Below are positions 32,331 to 42,990 of a stretch of DNA of 64,000 nt, piece by piece. A model generated the notes under the pieces. That model ran no database searches. It was not told the origin of the DNA and worked only from the letters and a program-made list of their open reading frames with translations. Each line of letters starts with the position of its first letter. The stretch's first letter is position 1. Both the position numbers and the translations under genes were made by a program. The stretch is from positions 22,781,501 to 22,845,500 of the forward strand of contig NC_069669.1 of assembly GCF_027244095.1 (NCBI RefSeq). The letters run 5' to 3'. Source of the DNA: Hemicordylus capensis. Its lineage: Eukaryota; Chordata; Lepidosauria; Squamata; Cordylidae.

Positions 32331-32514
32331 TACTTTGCCATAGTCATGGGGCTGCCCCCACAGTGTACGCTTTGGGTTCGAAATGGAGCGTGCAAGCTTT
32401 ATGCGTTATGCAGAACTCTTCCTGGAGCTGGAGGCTTGAGAAAAAGTCCCCCCCAGAACATGTTTGTGCTGCAGAGCCTTAGAGATTGCATGCCAGTCCC
32501 AAGGGAGTCGTTGC

Positions 32515-32640
32515 ACAGTGTCAGCCCTCCACCTGCTGTGGGACTACCGCTCCCATCCCCCCCCCCCCCAGCCACAGTGGTCCCTAGTCGGGAATGATGG
32601 GCTTTGTAGTCCAATGTCGGCAGGAGGGCTGGAGCCCAGA
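32515..32640. mobile_element. hAT-like palindromic MITE
   Basis: GTCAGCCCTCCACCTGCTG, GGACTACCGCTCCCATC, then GATGGGCTTTGTAGTCC and CGGCAGGAGGGCTGGA as the opposite arm. Confidence 0.65.
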
Positions 32641-32734
32641 CCGGTGATTAGATGTGGGATCCCATTAGATGTGGGATGGCTAGTCTGGGGGTCGCCCTCC
32701 GCCTTGCACAGCCCTGTAGCTTTGTCACATGCAG

Positions 32735-32925
32735 ACATGTGTCTGGCCCTCTCCGTCCCCAGCACAGCATCCCTCCCGTGGCTGATGTCGTCTCTCTTGT
32801 CTGTCTTCTTGGATGGGGAGCCCTTCGGGGACAGGGAGCCATCTCATTTATTTATTATTTCGCTGTGTAAACCGCCCTGAGCCGTTTTTGGAAGGGCGGT
32901 CTAGAAACCGAATTAATAATATTCC
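32735..32925 (+). mobile_element. Dispersed repeat with AAGGGCGG-type tail
   Basis: TGGCCCTCTCCGTCCCCAGC, GAGCCCTTCGGGGACAGGGA, AACCGCCCTGAGCCG, AAGGGCGGTCTAGAAACCGA. Confidence 0.8.
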
Positions 32926-32929
32926 AAGA

Positions 32930-33970
32930 GGGGGGAGGAATGGCTCCCCCCCCCGCCACAGATGGGCTTGACTGGCAGTTGTTTGGGAGCCAGATGGGAC
33001 CAATTGATCTTTGTGGCTCGAAGGGGGAGGCTGGAGCACAAAGCCTCCTCAGGCCGGCCGGCCACAGCTTCCCTCTGCAGAATTAGCTTGGTAGCCGACA
33101 GCAGTCTGGATCTCAGGCTCTGGGTGGGGGATTAGGCGGGATGCGGGGAGGGGAGGGGAGGGGAGGGCTGCATCCAGCACTGGGGGCAATAGGGAGGGGT
33201 AATTGCAGCGGGGAGGGGGGGAGGAATCTGGAGGTCTTTGGATGCAGGCGTGACAGCAAGCCCCTGAGGAGGAGAAGCGGCAAATGGAGAGGCTGAGCCT
33301 GAGCCGGGTCAGGAGAGGTCAGGGAGGCTGCTGGGGGAGGAGAGGGTCTCGCCCGAGGGGATTAAGCGGGGGGGGGGGGGAGAGGGGAGATGCAGCGTGC
33401 AGCTTGCTTGCTTCATGTGCCAGCCAGCCTGGATCCGATCCGAGGAGGCCGCTGCAAACCCAAGAGCAAATCTGTGCTGCTGCATCACCTCCCGCGGGCG
33501 AAGTCAAGGACGCCCCACGGTGGGCAGTGGAGCCACCCTGGGGCAAGGCCTCCCCCCCAAATCTCAGTTCCATCTTCTTGGCAGTATTTGTGTGTGGGGG
33601 GGTGTTGTTTCTGGGGAGCCCCCCCCCGGCCTGGCACTGGATCAGAAGGGAGGAAGGATGGCTCTGGTGCCTTCTGGTTGTGCAGCCTGCAGGGGAGGGG
33701 GGGGGCAGGAGATGGAGCCGGCAGCGGCAGCAGCAGCCCCATCACAGCTGGGTCTGTTGATTGCCCAGTTAATGGGTGATGCGTGCTGAGCTCCTGCCCT
33801 TAAACAGAGCCACACACACACCCCCCCGCCTGATGGGGCTTAGCACTGCCCAGCCCAGGCCTTCCCATTGACACTTGTTTATCTCAAGGCTAACTGGATT
33901 TCCTCTGTGTTGAACCGAAGCGCGAAGCACGTATCCCTGAGAGCCGAGAGCCGTGATGATCCGAGGTGGG
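32930..33970. other. GC-rich intron 1 DNA
   Basis: No exon is recognised. A (GGGGA)n tract at 33144-33167 has four or more G runs and could form a G-quadruplex. Confidence 0.5.
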
Positions 33971-33977
33971 GCACTCT

Positions 33978-34100
33978 GGGCCAGGAGCCCCAGATGTTGT
34001 TGACTACAGCTCCCAGCATCACCAGCTGCAGTGGCCTTTGGCCGGGGGTCATGGGAGTGGTAGTCAACAACAGCTGCAGGTCCCTGCTGCCGGGAGCGCT
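33978..34100. mobile_element. hAT-like palindromic MITE
   Basis: CAGATGTTGTTGACTACAGC and GGGAGTGGTAGTCAACAAC are opposite arms around CACCAGCTGCAGTGGCC. Confidence 0.7.
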
Positions 34101-34289
34101 GACCTTTCTGCGGTGATGCCTGCCTCTGACCAAGCTCGGAGGGTGGTCCTTTTGCAATGGAGGGACCCGATGAGTCGATGAGTCGTGTTGTGTTCTTAGA
34201 GCAATTGGAATACATTGGAATCCAGCCAGCTGGGGCAGGTGGCAATGTCTGGGGGGACGGGTGCTCATTGTGCTCTGTGGCCAGGCCCA

Positions 34290-34790
34290 CACCCCTCGGG
34301 GTGGGAAGGGGGCGAGAGCATTGCACGGCGTCCAGCTTCCCGTGTTTTCTCATGCTTTGATTGTCGGCCTCCTGCAACGGCCAAATTTTGCAAGAGGCGT
34401 TCTAAAAGCTTTTAAAAGTCTCAACACAAAAAGCTGCAATAAAATGGGATCAGTGTTGTCAGATGGATTAAAATGAAAATGGGCAGGAATGTCTTTCCCA
34501 AGATTACTCCATGGAGAGAGGACAGCCGTTTCTTCACGGTTACTCTGCTCCAAGCCTTCAGTGACCCTCTCCTCTCTGCAAAAATGACTGCAGTTTTACT
34601 GTAATCCTTGGGGGGTAGGAGGGCTAGAGGAGTGCGGGGGGGGGACCTCACAGAAAGCTGCAAGTGGGAGAAGAAAACGCTGGCCTCCTTTCTATCTCTA
34701 GAGAGGGTCAGACGTTGCCAGACATCCCTCTGAGCATCCCTGCCCTGAGATGGCGCCGGTGACCCAAACCTGCCTCGTGGACCGGGGGTC
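34290..34790 (+). repeat. Unnamed dispersed repeat, copy 1
   Basis: GCTTTGATTGTCGGCCTCC, AAATGGGCAGGAATGTC, CTCCATGGAGAGAGGACAGC and CTTTCTATCTCTAGAGAGGG recur in the same order at 55875-56290. Moderately diverged; no terminal repeats identified. Confidence 0.7.
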
Positions 34791-35102
34791 CCAGCTCTTC
34801 TGTGGTTCTGTATTATTCTGCGGGCTTAGAGAGACCCCTGGCAGGATTTCTGCCCACAAAGCACATTTCCATTATGAATGGTGATTCTGAAACGGCACCT
34901 CTCCAGTGCGCTGATCTCTGCTTAGCTGTCATTTGCTCTCTTATTGGTTCTGAAGCTTTATTTCTTGGCGGCTGAAAAGATTGGACAGAAATCCAACTTG
35001 CAAGCAATTCTGGGCACGTTGCGGCACGCTGGAGGAGGTGCGCTCCGTTTGGAACTGCAGCAGGGAGGGGGAGGAAGCCGCTGCCGAAGGCAGAGCGGCC
35101 CT

Positions 35103-35402
35103 CGACTGAGTCAGACCCTTGGTGGTCCCTCTAGCTCAGTCTTGTCTACCCAGACTGGCAGCGGCTTCTCCCAGGTTGCAGGCAGGAGTCTCTCTCCTAG
35201 CGCTATCTTGTTGGAGATGCTGCCAGGGAAGGAACTGGGGACCTTCTGCATGCCAAGCAGAGGCTCTGCCCCCGAGATACAGCCCCCACCCCCCAAGGCA
35301 AGTATCTTAGAGGGCTCACATGGAATCACCGATCCACATGCCAGGCCTGAGTAGCCACGGAGACAGTTCATGCGTGTTACTGCAAGACCAGCTCTCCACC
35401 CC
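35103..35402 (-). mobile_element. 5S/tRNA composite SINE, near full length
   Basis: GACTGAGTCAGACCCTTGG, TACCCAGACTGGCAGCGGC, GGGACCTTCTGCATGCC, then a decayed 5S-like part and TGCAAGACCAGCTCTCC. Confidence 0.82.
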
Positions 35403-35659
35403 CCCTTCCAAAAAAACAAAATCCACACGTGAGGTCTTTAACAGTCTCCCATCTAGGAACTGACCAGACCCAAACCAGCTTAGCTTCAGCAAGATCGCTG
35501 CATCCTGCACCCTCCTGCCAATCATGGGGATATTTATGGTGGTACCAGGAATCCGCGCCCCCCCCTCCACCCCCGGCTGCAAAAAGAGTCCAGTTCTGTG
35601 GAAGGCTGACAGGCTGCTCACCTGCCCAGGGCAAGTGGGGCTGCCTGCCTCTCAGCGGA

Positions 35660-35852
35660 AGGACCCTCGCTGCCTGGCGGAGTCTCTGCTTGGCCTGCAG
35701 AAGGTCCTCCCCGGTTCCCTCCCTGGCAGCAGCAGCATCTCCAGGGAGGGCCGGGAACCGAGACTCCTGCCTGAAATCTTGGAGAGCTGCTGCCAGTCAG
35801 TGCAGGCAGAACCGAGCTCAGCCTGACTCAGTAGGAGGCACCTTCTTATGCC
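35660..35852 (+). mobile_element. 5S/tRNA composite SINE, partial
   Basis: GGCGGAGTCTCTGCTTGGCC, GCAGAAGGTCCTCCCCGGTT, GGAGAGCTGCTGCCAGTCAG, CTGACTCAGTAGGAGGCACC. Opposite orientation to the copy 260 bp upstream. Confidence 0.78.
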
Positions 35853-35938
35853 CCTCTGTGTGTTTCTGCTCTGCTGTGAAGCAGCTGCCAAGTGGAGGCA
35901 GCTTTCAAGTGGCCTCAGCCAGCTTGGTTGTCGCGCAC

Positions 35939-35943
<5 letters not shown>

Positions 35944-35973
<30 letters not shown>
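35944..35973. repeat. (GT)n microsatellite
   Basis: A perfect GT run. Confidence 0.92.
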
Positions 35974-36534
35974 GTGTCCAGGACGAAGTGTTAATATCTG
36001 CAAGGTGATGGTCGTTTCGGGATAGTTCTTGTGCTGATTCTGCTCAGAGGGGGTTTGACAGCCCTGCTGGTTCTGTCTTGCTACAAATCTTCTTTGGATC
36101 TAGGAGCCAGGCTCAGGTGTGTGATTGACAGTGACCCGGGACAGGGCCTTGTCAGTGGTGGGTCCCTCCCCCTGGAGACTTGTTCAGCCCCCTCACCCCC
36201 CCCCCCCGCACCGGGATCATTTTTTGTTAGCTCATAAAGCCTCATCTCCTCAGGCTAGCCTTTTGGTGGCTGGGGAGTCATTTGGAGTTTCCTGCTGCTG
36301 TGTGTTTATCGGAGAGGTGGTTTTTTCCACTGCTGGCTGGCGTATGACAGATTTTCTTGGGACTCCAAACATTCAGGAGCCAAACAGTGGACACGAGTGA
36401 AAATTGCCAGACTGAATGATGGATCTTGTGTGTATGAGGGGAATGGTGGTATCCCCTTTACAAGCAACACCCTTCTTGGAGCAGGAGCAGATCTGCCTGG
36501 GACAAATCAAGATGCTCTTGCATAACTCTGTAGC

Positions 36535-36670
36535 AGCAGGAGGGAGGGCAGGCACAGACCTCTTGCCTGGGGGCTTCTCAGGGGCATCTGGTGGGCCACT
36601 GTGTGAAACAGGATGCTGGACGAGATGGGCCTTCTTGGGCCCGATCCAGCAGGGCTGTTCTTATGCCTCT
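36535..36670 (+). mobile_element. CR1 3' tail
   Basis: CTTCTCAGGGGCATCTGGTG, GGATGCTGGACGAGATGGGC, CGATCCAGCAGGGCTGTTC. Confidence 0.85.
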
Positions 36671-36674
36671 GAAT

Positions 36675-36765
36675 ATCCAAGTCCAGGTGCCATGGCTAAA
36701 TGTCTAGACACCATGGCTCCCTGCTGCCTGGGATTTGTCCAGCCTGGCCTTGACAGGGCTGCATT
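36675..36765 (-). repeat. GACAAATCCCAGGTGCCA family fragment
   Basis: CCAGGTGCCATGGCTAAATG, GTCTAGACACCATGGCTCCC, CTGGGATTTGTCC: the family head reversed. Confidence 0.55.
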
Positions 36766-36940
36766 GGTCATGGCTCCCCACTGCCCTTCCTCGAGGCTGT
36801 CTTCATAGCAGAGCTACGGACTCGGCACACTGAGAAGTGGGTTGAAGCCTGGTGCAGGGGATGCCAAGTGCATTCATCGTGTGGGTCATGTTTCACCCTC
36901 TGCTCTGGGCAGATTTTTATTTTACTTTATTTTAAGAACT

Positions 36941-37467
36941 GCATGTTTGGGTTAAAGTTTTCCTGAGTTCAGCACAGGAACAGAGGAAGCTGCCATAACA
37001 ACAACAAATATTTATATATCACTTTTCAACAAAAGTTTCCAAAGTGGTTTACATAGAGAAACAAATAAATAAGATGGATCCGTGTCCGCAAAGGGCTCAC
37101 AATCTAAAAAGAAATGTAAGATAGACCCCAGCAACAGTCACTGGAGGGATGCTGTGCTGGGGGTGGAGAGGGCCACTTACTCTCCCCCTGCTAAATAAAG
37201 AGAATCACCACAGTGAAAGGTGCCTCTTTGCCCACTTATACCGACTGAGACGCTGGGTCCATCTAGCTTGGTTTCAGGCAGGAGGTTTTCCCAGGAAATG
37301 AACCTCAGACTTTCTGATGCTCTTCCCCTGAGCTGTTGCCACATCCTCTCAGGGGAATATCTTACAGTGGTCACATGTAGTCTCTCATCCAAATATAAAC
37401 CAGGGCAGACCCTGCTTAGCAAAGGGGACAAGTCATGCTCACTGCCACAAGACCAGCTTTTCTCTCT
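36941..37467 (-). mobile_element. 5S/tRNA composite SINE split by a nested repeat
   Basis: The 3' end (CAGAGGAAGCTGCCAT at 36980-36995) resumes at 37240 with CCGACTGAGACGCTGGGTCC. It runs through CACATGTAGTCTCTCATCC to CAGACCCTGCTTAGC and CCACAAGACCAGC, reaching the reversed 5S-like head. The 36995-37239 repeat lies between. Flanking GCATGTTTGGGTTA is shared with 39291. Confidence 0.8.
36995..37239 (-). mobile_element. Dispersed repeat with AAGCGG tail, nested in a SINE
   Basis: AACAACAACAAATATTTATA tail, CAAAGTGGTTTACATAGAG, GGGATGCTGTGCTGGGGGTG and TGAAAGGTGCCTCTTTGCCC. A complete minus copy; the empty-site counterpart is at 39343. Confidence 0.85.
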
Positions 37468-37474
37468 AGCTAGA

Positions 37475-38030
37475 TGCTTCAGAAAGGTTCACAGGGGACT
37501 GATCCATCCATTCTTCTAGATCTCCAGTGTCAGATAGCTGAGGAACTCTGTTGCAAAAATTGCACTTTTGCTTACAGACAGTCCCCTCTTAATCATCTGA
37601 ATTTGGTTCCTTTTTAGAAAAAGAAGAAGAAGATTTCTTAAGTTGGGGATTTTTTGAACTTGGCGTGAGTGAATAAATTCTTCCTGCTCACATGGTGGTT
37701 TATAAATCATGGTCATGCATCCCTCCTCAGTTTTCCTAAAGCGAAACCGTCTCTGTTCTTCAGAGTGACTTCTCAGGAACAACACTCACTGTTGCCAAAA
37801 CATCCCAAGTTACCAACAATCTGCAATTAACATTCAGTCCCGTTTCAGTCCTCTTTCTTTTGTTTGGGGTGCGGGGTGGAACATGCTAAAAGTGCCCCCT
37901 GCGTGGCTTCAAAGTGTCTGAAAGCTGTACTGTACCACTAAAAATATATTGTTCCATCTACTGTTCAGTCAACCACTAACGAAGAACGTAGTGTTTGTAC
38001 AGTAGACTCTATACACAAAACAATCTGAGG
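37475..38030. other. Unannotated intron 1 DNA
   Basis: No repeat or exon recognised. A free minus-strand open frame here (CAAAATGCAAAA-rich) shows no protein signature. Confidence 0.45.
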
Positions 38031-38035
38031 AGTTG

Positions 38036-38188
38036 TCATGCAGAAGGAAGAGCACCTGATCTCCAAGTAGGGCTGGAGGAGACTCCCGCCGGAAACCTGG
38101 GGTTGCTGCTGCCAGTCAGAGCAGACAAGACTGAGCTAGATGGACCAAGGGTCTGACTCAGTAGAAGGCAGCCTCCGATGTTCCAGAA
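38036..38188 (+). mobile_element. 5S/tRNA composite SINE, 3' part
   Basis: AGTAGGGCTGGAGGAGACTC, GCTGCTGCCAGTCAGAGCAG, GAGCTAGATGGACCAAGGGT, GAAGGCAGCCTCCGATGTTC. Confidence 0.8.
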
Positions 38189-38189
38189 T

Positions 38190-39035
38190 GTGTGCAGGAT
38201 ATAAAAAATGATTTTTTTAAAAAGAAGGTCCAGGATTCAAACCCCAATCTGTCCAGGTCACAGAGGGGCCTGCCATTGACCTCGGCCAAAACTGGGCTAT
38301 GCAGATTAATGAACTGATTCGGGGGGGGGAAAGGGTCAGATGGTGAGATTACAACTTCTCTTACACACAGTATCAGTCTCTTTATTGCTGTTTTATAGTT
38401 TGTCGCCTTTTGCTACTCTTTAGTAAATGGAGCGTGTGTGTGCTGCTTTTAAAACAACTAAATGAATCCGTCCTAGGTTTCCTTCACTTGCAGTCTGACG
38501 CTGCATACAAACTTTAGTCTCGGCTCTGCAAGCCAAAGCCAAACCAATCAGGTTAATTCATCGCTTGATTGCGGGTTTGTATTTGTATGTGTGCTTTTGT
38601 TTTCACCCTGTTTATCCTGCTTACTAATCCGCAGGGCTGTCTGTGCGAGATGCGCTCTCCTTCTGAAAAAAGCAAATGGCGGCAACCTTGAGACGGCCCC
38701 AATTTGCCTGATATTGTATTGGTATCCGTTCATCACGTCCCATTGTTCCAGAAAACTATTTAGGAGACTTAGCAGTGGAGAGCTTCCTGTTTGGGAAATT
38801 TTTCTGCCTATTTGGTGCCCTGGGGCTGGAGCGGGGGTGGGGGGGTTGGTGGCGTTTTAGGTTTGGAGAGCACAGTGTCTGGCAGAATCCACTGGGCCGT
38901 GGAGCTTAGTCTGGACACACAGCTTCTCTCCTGGATTCCAGGGGTGTTGCTGAGCTGGAGAGACCAGGGATGGAACTGGGACCCTGGTGCCAGCAAAGCA
39001 GAAGCCCCGTTGGGAATCTCATGATTGTGCCGGAG
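38190..39035. other. Unannotated intron 1 DNA
   Basis: No feature recognised apart from G-rich runs near 38835. Confidence 0.45.
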
Positions 39036-39037
39036 CA

Positions 39038-39262
39038 CAGGAAGCTGCCTTGGACTGAGTCGGGCCTTTGGTCAGTCCATCTTAGTGCTGTCTACACTGC
39101 TTGGCAGCAGCTCTCCCAGGTCCTCCCGTCCCTCTCCAAGGGAGTCAACCTGCAACCTTTTGAATGCGAGCCTAGAGAGGCTCTTCCACTGAGGTACGGC
39201 CCCATCTTCTCAGGAGAATATCTCACATGTAGTCTCCCATCCAAGTGCCAACCAAGACGGGG
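39038..39262 (-). mobile_element. 5S/tRNA composite SINE, partial
   Basis: AGGAAGCTGCCTTGGACTGA, TTGGCAGCAGCTCTCCCAGG, CCTTTTGAATGCGAGCC, TCACATGTAGTCTCCCATCC. Confidence 0.78.
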
Positions 39263-39284
39263 GGGGGGGGACAGTTTCCCCCAA

Positions 39285-39437
39285 CCCTCTGCATGTTTGG
39301 GTTACCAATTTCCCTGGTTCAGCACAGGGACAGAGGAAGCTGCCATAGACTGACTGAGATGCTGGGTCCGTCTAGCGGGGTTTGGTCTGCACAGGGTTTC
39401 AGTCAGGAGGCTTTCCCAGGAAGTGAACCCCAGACCT
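39285..39437 (-). mobile_element. 5S/tRNA composite SINE fragment, empty-site copy
   Basis: GCATGTTTGGGTTACC, CAGCACAGGGACAGAGGAAG, CATAGACTGACTGAGATGC, CAGGAGGCTTTCCCAGGAAG. It matches the split SINE at 36941-37315 without the nested element and is itself cut by the next SINE at 39438. Confidence 0.75.
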
Positions 39438-39439
39438 TA

Positions 39440-39745
39440 GGAACATAGGAAGCTGCCATATACAGAGTCAGACCCTGGGTCCATCTCGCTCAGTATTGTC
39501 TACCCAGACTGGCAGCGGCTTCTCCAAGGTTGCGGGCAGGAGCCTCTCTCAGCCCTCCCTTGGAGATGCTGCCAGGGAGGGAACTGGGAACCTTTTTGCT
39601 CTTCCCAGAGCAGCGGCCCCATCCCCTAAGAAGGGGAATCTCTTCCAGTGCTCACACGTCTAGTCTCCCTTTCATAGGCAGCCAGGGCGGACCCTGCTTA
39701 GCTCAGGGGACCAGTCCTGCTTGCGGCCACAAGGCCGGCTCTTGT
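39440..39745 (-). mobile_element. 5S/tRNA composite SINE just upstream of the GPRC5B coding exon
   Basis: Full-length minus copy: GAACATAGGAAGCTGCCATA, GGCAGCGGCTTCTCCAAGG, AGTCTCCCTTTCATAGGCAG, GACCCTGCTTAGCTCAGG. It ends about 65 bp before the acceptor of GPRC5B exon 2, so it sits beside the likely branch point. Confidence 0.88.
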
Positions 39746-39819
39746 GCAAGTCAGGTCATGTGAAGAGACGGCCCCGTCCCCCTCTCACTCTCTCTCCTCC
39801 TCTGATTTCAGGCAGAACC

Positions 39820-40837
39820 ATGACCCCGCTCCCCCTCGCTGGTGTCGTCGTCGTCCTCCTCCTCCTCCTCGTGGTTGGCTATGGGTCCTCTGAGAACTCC
39901 AGCACCTCCCGAGGGTGTGGGCTGGACCTCCTTCCGCAGTACGTCTATCTCTGTGACTTGGATGCGGTCTGGGGGATCGTGGTGGAGGCCGTGGCTGGGG
40001 CCGGCGTGCTGACCTCACTGCTACTGCTGCTGATTCTGCTGGCACGGCTGCCCTTCATCACGGAGAAGGAGAAGAGGAGTCCGCTGGGGGTGCATTTCCT
40101 CTTCCTGCTGGGGACCCTGGGCCTCTTCGGCCTGGCCTTCGCCTTCATCATCCAGGAGGACGAGGCCGTCTGCTTAGTGCGCCGGTTCCTGTGGGGCGTC
40201 CTCTTTGCGCTGTGCTTCTCGTGTTTGCTGGCCCAAGCCTGGAGGGTCCGCAAGCTGGTCCGCCATGGCAAAAGCCCGTCCGGCTGGCAGCTGGCTGGCG
40301 TGGCCACCTGCCTTGCCCTGGTCCAGGTGATTATTGCCACCGAGTGGCTGGTCCTGACGGTGGTGAGGGATGGCAAGTTAGCTTGCAGCTATGAGCCCCT
40401 GGATTTCGCCATGGCCTTGATCTACGTCATGTTTCTGATGGTGGCGGCGCTGGGCTTGGCCTTCTTCACGCTGTGCGGGAAGTTCAAGAAGTGGAAAAAG
40501 AACGGGGTGTGTCTCATCCTGGCCGGTTTTTTCTCCATTCTCATTTGGGTTGCTTGGCTGACAATGTATCTCTTTGGGAATAAGGAACTGCGGAGAAGAG
40601 ACCAGTGGAGCGACCCCACCCTGGCCATAGCACTGGTGTCCAGTGGTTGGGTCTTTGTGATCTTCCACGCCATCCCAGAGGTTCACTGCTCCATCCTCCC
40701 ACCCCAGCAAGAAAACACGCCAAATTATTTTGATACTTCACAACCACGCATGCGGGAAACGGCTTTCGAGGATGACCTTCAGCTTCCTCGGAGCTACATG
40801 GAGAATAAAGCCTTCTCAATGGATGAACACAATGCAG
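39820..40837 (+). CDS. GPRC5B: GPRC5B coding exon 1 (7TM domain)
   Basis: This exon encodes residues 1-339 of an orphan class C, group 5 GPCR (retinoic-acid-inducible gene family) located at the plasma membrane; in mammals it has roles in lipid-raft and kinase signalling. The acceptor is TTTCAG at 39806-39811 and the ATG follows at 39820. Residues 1-24 form a leucine/valine-rich signal peptide and N26-S-S is an N-glycosylation sequon. The short ectodomain RGCGLDLLPQYVYLCDLDA is almost identical to mammalian GPRC5B and unlike GPRC5A, C or D. Seven hydrophobic segments span about 49-77, 89-111, 123-140, 156-181, 194-219, 229-252 and 266-290. Cys118 and Cys189 are placed for the usual extracellular disulfide. 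The tail has NTPNYFDTSQPRMRETAFED and YMENKAFSMDEHNA, both family signatures. The donor is GCAG|GTAAGA after 40837, phase 1. Reading through it would add only a short unrelated tail ending at 40875. Confidence 0.97.
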
Positions 40838-41600
40838 GTAAGACGGACCACAGATCTCTTACGTTTGCTTTTTGAGGGGCAAAGCACAGGAGGAAGGGGG
40901 GGGGTATCTCTGGGGGTGAAGTGGGCTAGAGTGCCTTATGCTTGAGGAGGGAAGAAAATGGACTGCCAGCCAGAAGAAAACACGGACTGATTGTGTGTTT
41001 CCTCTGCTGCATTGATATCCTGCCTTTCTTCTGTGATGGAACCCTAGATGCCGTTATATGTGGGGGTCTGGTCCTAGGGAGTTGCCTTATATAGGGTCTG
41101 ACTGGTCCACATAGGACTGAATTATTCTGGGGCTTTTTCTCCTTTCCCAAGAACTTGAGATGCTGTTAAATTATTTTATGGCTATATATGCTTGCTGCTA
41201 GACAGACACTGCAGGGGTGTGTGTGTGTACACACACAAATGCGCGTGCTCCAACGGCTAATTTTGCTAGGGACATTTCCTCTTTCTGACACCTGTCCCTG
41301 GCAATCTCGAGTCCTATTTTGGTCTCTTGTTTTGCTGTCTGAAGGTATTGGAATTGGAAATGCTTTTAAAAACTTCTTTAAGAGGCACTGGAGTTGCTGT
41401 GCCTGAAGCTTCCACGCCTGCTTTCTGGTTTCTAGTCGTTAACTGGGGAGCAGACGAATCTTCTCTTTCCTTTTGCTGTGTAAAGTGCTTTGAGCACCCT
41501 TCTGTCGAAAAGCAGAATCTAAATATTTTCAATACGAACTTCTTGAGACGGGTCTGTTAACAGAGTGTGGTGGGAACACAGAGCCGGTGTGTTGTGCTTC
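40838..41600. other. GPRC5B intron 2, 5' part
   Basis: No exon or confident repeat recognised. A short (GT)/(AC) stretch lies at 41217-41240. Confidence 0.5.
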
Positions 41601-41604
41601 GAGT

Positions 41605-41790
41605 GTTGTTGTGCTAGATCCGGGGAGACTCCAGTTCGGCTCCCTGCTTGGCCCGAGTCTCGCTGGCTGGCCCTGGGCCAGTTGCTGATGGTCTCTCTTG
41701 CACGCTGGCTGTGAGGATAAACGTGGCCGGTGCGCCTGCTCTGGGCTCCTCGGAGGAAGAAGAGTGGGGCAGGAATGTCGTGAAATAAGC
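41605..41790 (+). mobile_element. tRNA-derived squamate SINE, diverged
   Basis: GTTGTGCTAGATCCGGGGAG, CTGGCCCTGGGCCAGTTGC, CTGGGCTCCTCGGAGGAAGA keep the order of the GTGGTGTAGTGG family. Confidence 0.7.
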
Positions 41791-42059
41791 AAAACAGTGT
41801 TGCGGCTGCAGTGCCATGGGTGGAATTCCACAGTGGGTCAGCCTCTGGGAGGGTCTCGCTCCTTCGGTCTTCCAGAGCAACAACAATGCAATGCAAATTA
41901 GCAGGACGAGGCTAATTGAGCCGAGACCGGCTCCAGCTGCAACCAGTTCAAAAGGTAACACAGTGCAGCGGAGAGACGCAGATGGATGCACTGCCATCCG
42001 AGGGTACCCCCCCCCACACACACACCCCATCTGCTAGTCCAAGGGGAGTGAGTTTGTTT

Positions 42060-42262
42060 CTGTTTTGTTCGATTTATATACCGCCCTTCCTAAATTGGTT
42101 TGGGGCGCTTCACATTAAAATCAAAAACACATAATGGAACACTTAAAATGTAATGGGCATTTAAATGTAATGGGTTTACCATTGCCTCTTAAAATGTGAA
42201 GGGCAATGGTGAACCCCTCCTGCATTCTACCCAAGACCATCACAGGGTTCTGTGGTCACCGT
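42060..42262. mobile_element. Retroelement fragments (LINE tail, BovB-tail SINE)
   Basis: GATTTATATACCGCCCTTCC is a reversed retroelement tail. GGCAATGGTGAACCCCTCCT and CATCACAGGGTTCTGTGGTC match the 3' half of the BovB-tail SINE on the + strand. Confidence 0.55.
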
Positions 42263-42335
42263 GAGCCACACTGTGGCTGGGGATGATGGGAATTGTAGTT
42301 TGGCCCCAGCTGGAGAAAAAGGTTGCCCACCCCTT
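42258..42335. mobile_element. hAT-like MITE fragment
   Basis: GGCTGGGGATGATGGGAATT and GTAGTTTGGCCCCAGC: one arm and part of the other. Confidence 0.5.
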
Positions 42336-42479
42336 TCCACGGAGGAGAGGCTGCCCAGAGGAGCTCAGCGGGGACATCTGCCCTCTGCCATGCTCCATCT
42401 GAGAGCTTGGAGGTGCCTTTTTGGCAAGGAAGAAGGGGGAAAGACTTCAAGCAGCTTGGGCTACTTTGGAGGAGGAGGA

Positions 42480-42695
42480 TGAAGAACAACTATATATTGC
42501 TTTTCCAACAAAGTTCTCAAAGCAGTTTGCACCGAGAAAGGAAGGAGAAGGTGGTTCTCTGCCCCAAAGGGAGCTCAGTGTCTCAAAAGAAGAGCCGCTG
42601 GAGAAACGCCAGCAGCAGCAGCAGGGCTGAATCGGGGCCGTTGCTCTCCCCGGCTACATAGAAGAGAGCCCCACTGGCAAAGGTGCCCTTTTGTG
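42480..42695 (-). mobile_element. Dispersed repeat with AAGCGG tail
   Basis: ACTATATATTGCTTTTCCAA, CAAAGCAGTTTGCACCGAG, TTGCTCTCCCCGGCTACA and GCAAAGGTGCCCTTTTG, a diverged minus copy. Confidence 0.7.
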
Positions 42696-42924
42696 TCTCG
42701 TGCCTCCTGGCTGGGTTCACATAACCTCAGTGGTTAAAATGTTAATCAGGAGTCGGATTTGTGAGCCCTCTGCTGCTCACTTTTGTGAGAAGCCGGAGTC
42801 TCAGGGCAGCTCGGTTCACCTGCATTTAACCAGGATAGAGAACCAGCACTCAGTCCTGGTTACTTAATCTGGTCAGGTGCTGATCCGGCCTGATTATCTA
42901 TCCTGGTTAAATGCTGCTTCCGTA

Positions 42925-42990
42925 GAGGCGCCTTGTACACTGCTCTGAGCTCTTTGGAGAAAGAGCAGGACAGCATGCAAAAATAAATCG
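42925..42990 (+). mobile_element. tRNA-derived squamate SINE, 3' fragment
   Basis: GTACACTGCTCTGAGCTCTT, TGGAGAAAGAGCAGGACAGC, then AAAAATAAAT. Confidence 0.6.

Noticed and set aside
40838-40875. Read-through C-terminus of the GPRC5B exon
   Set aside because: The extension past the consensus GTAAGA donor is unlike any GPRC5 tail, while the spliced version gives the conserved tail.
42700-42920. Possible DNA transposon near GGTTCACATAACC
   Set aside because: Vague similarity to 13318-13400 (CTGGTTC...GAACCAG) but no clear inverted ends or duplication.
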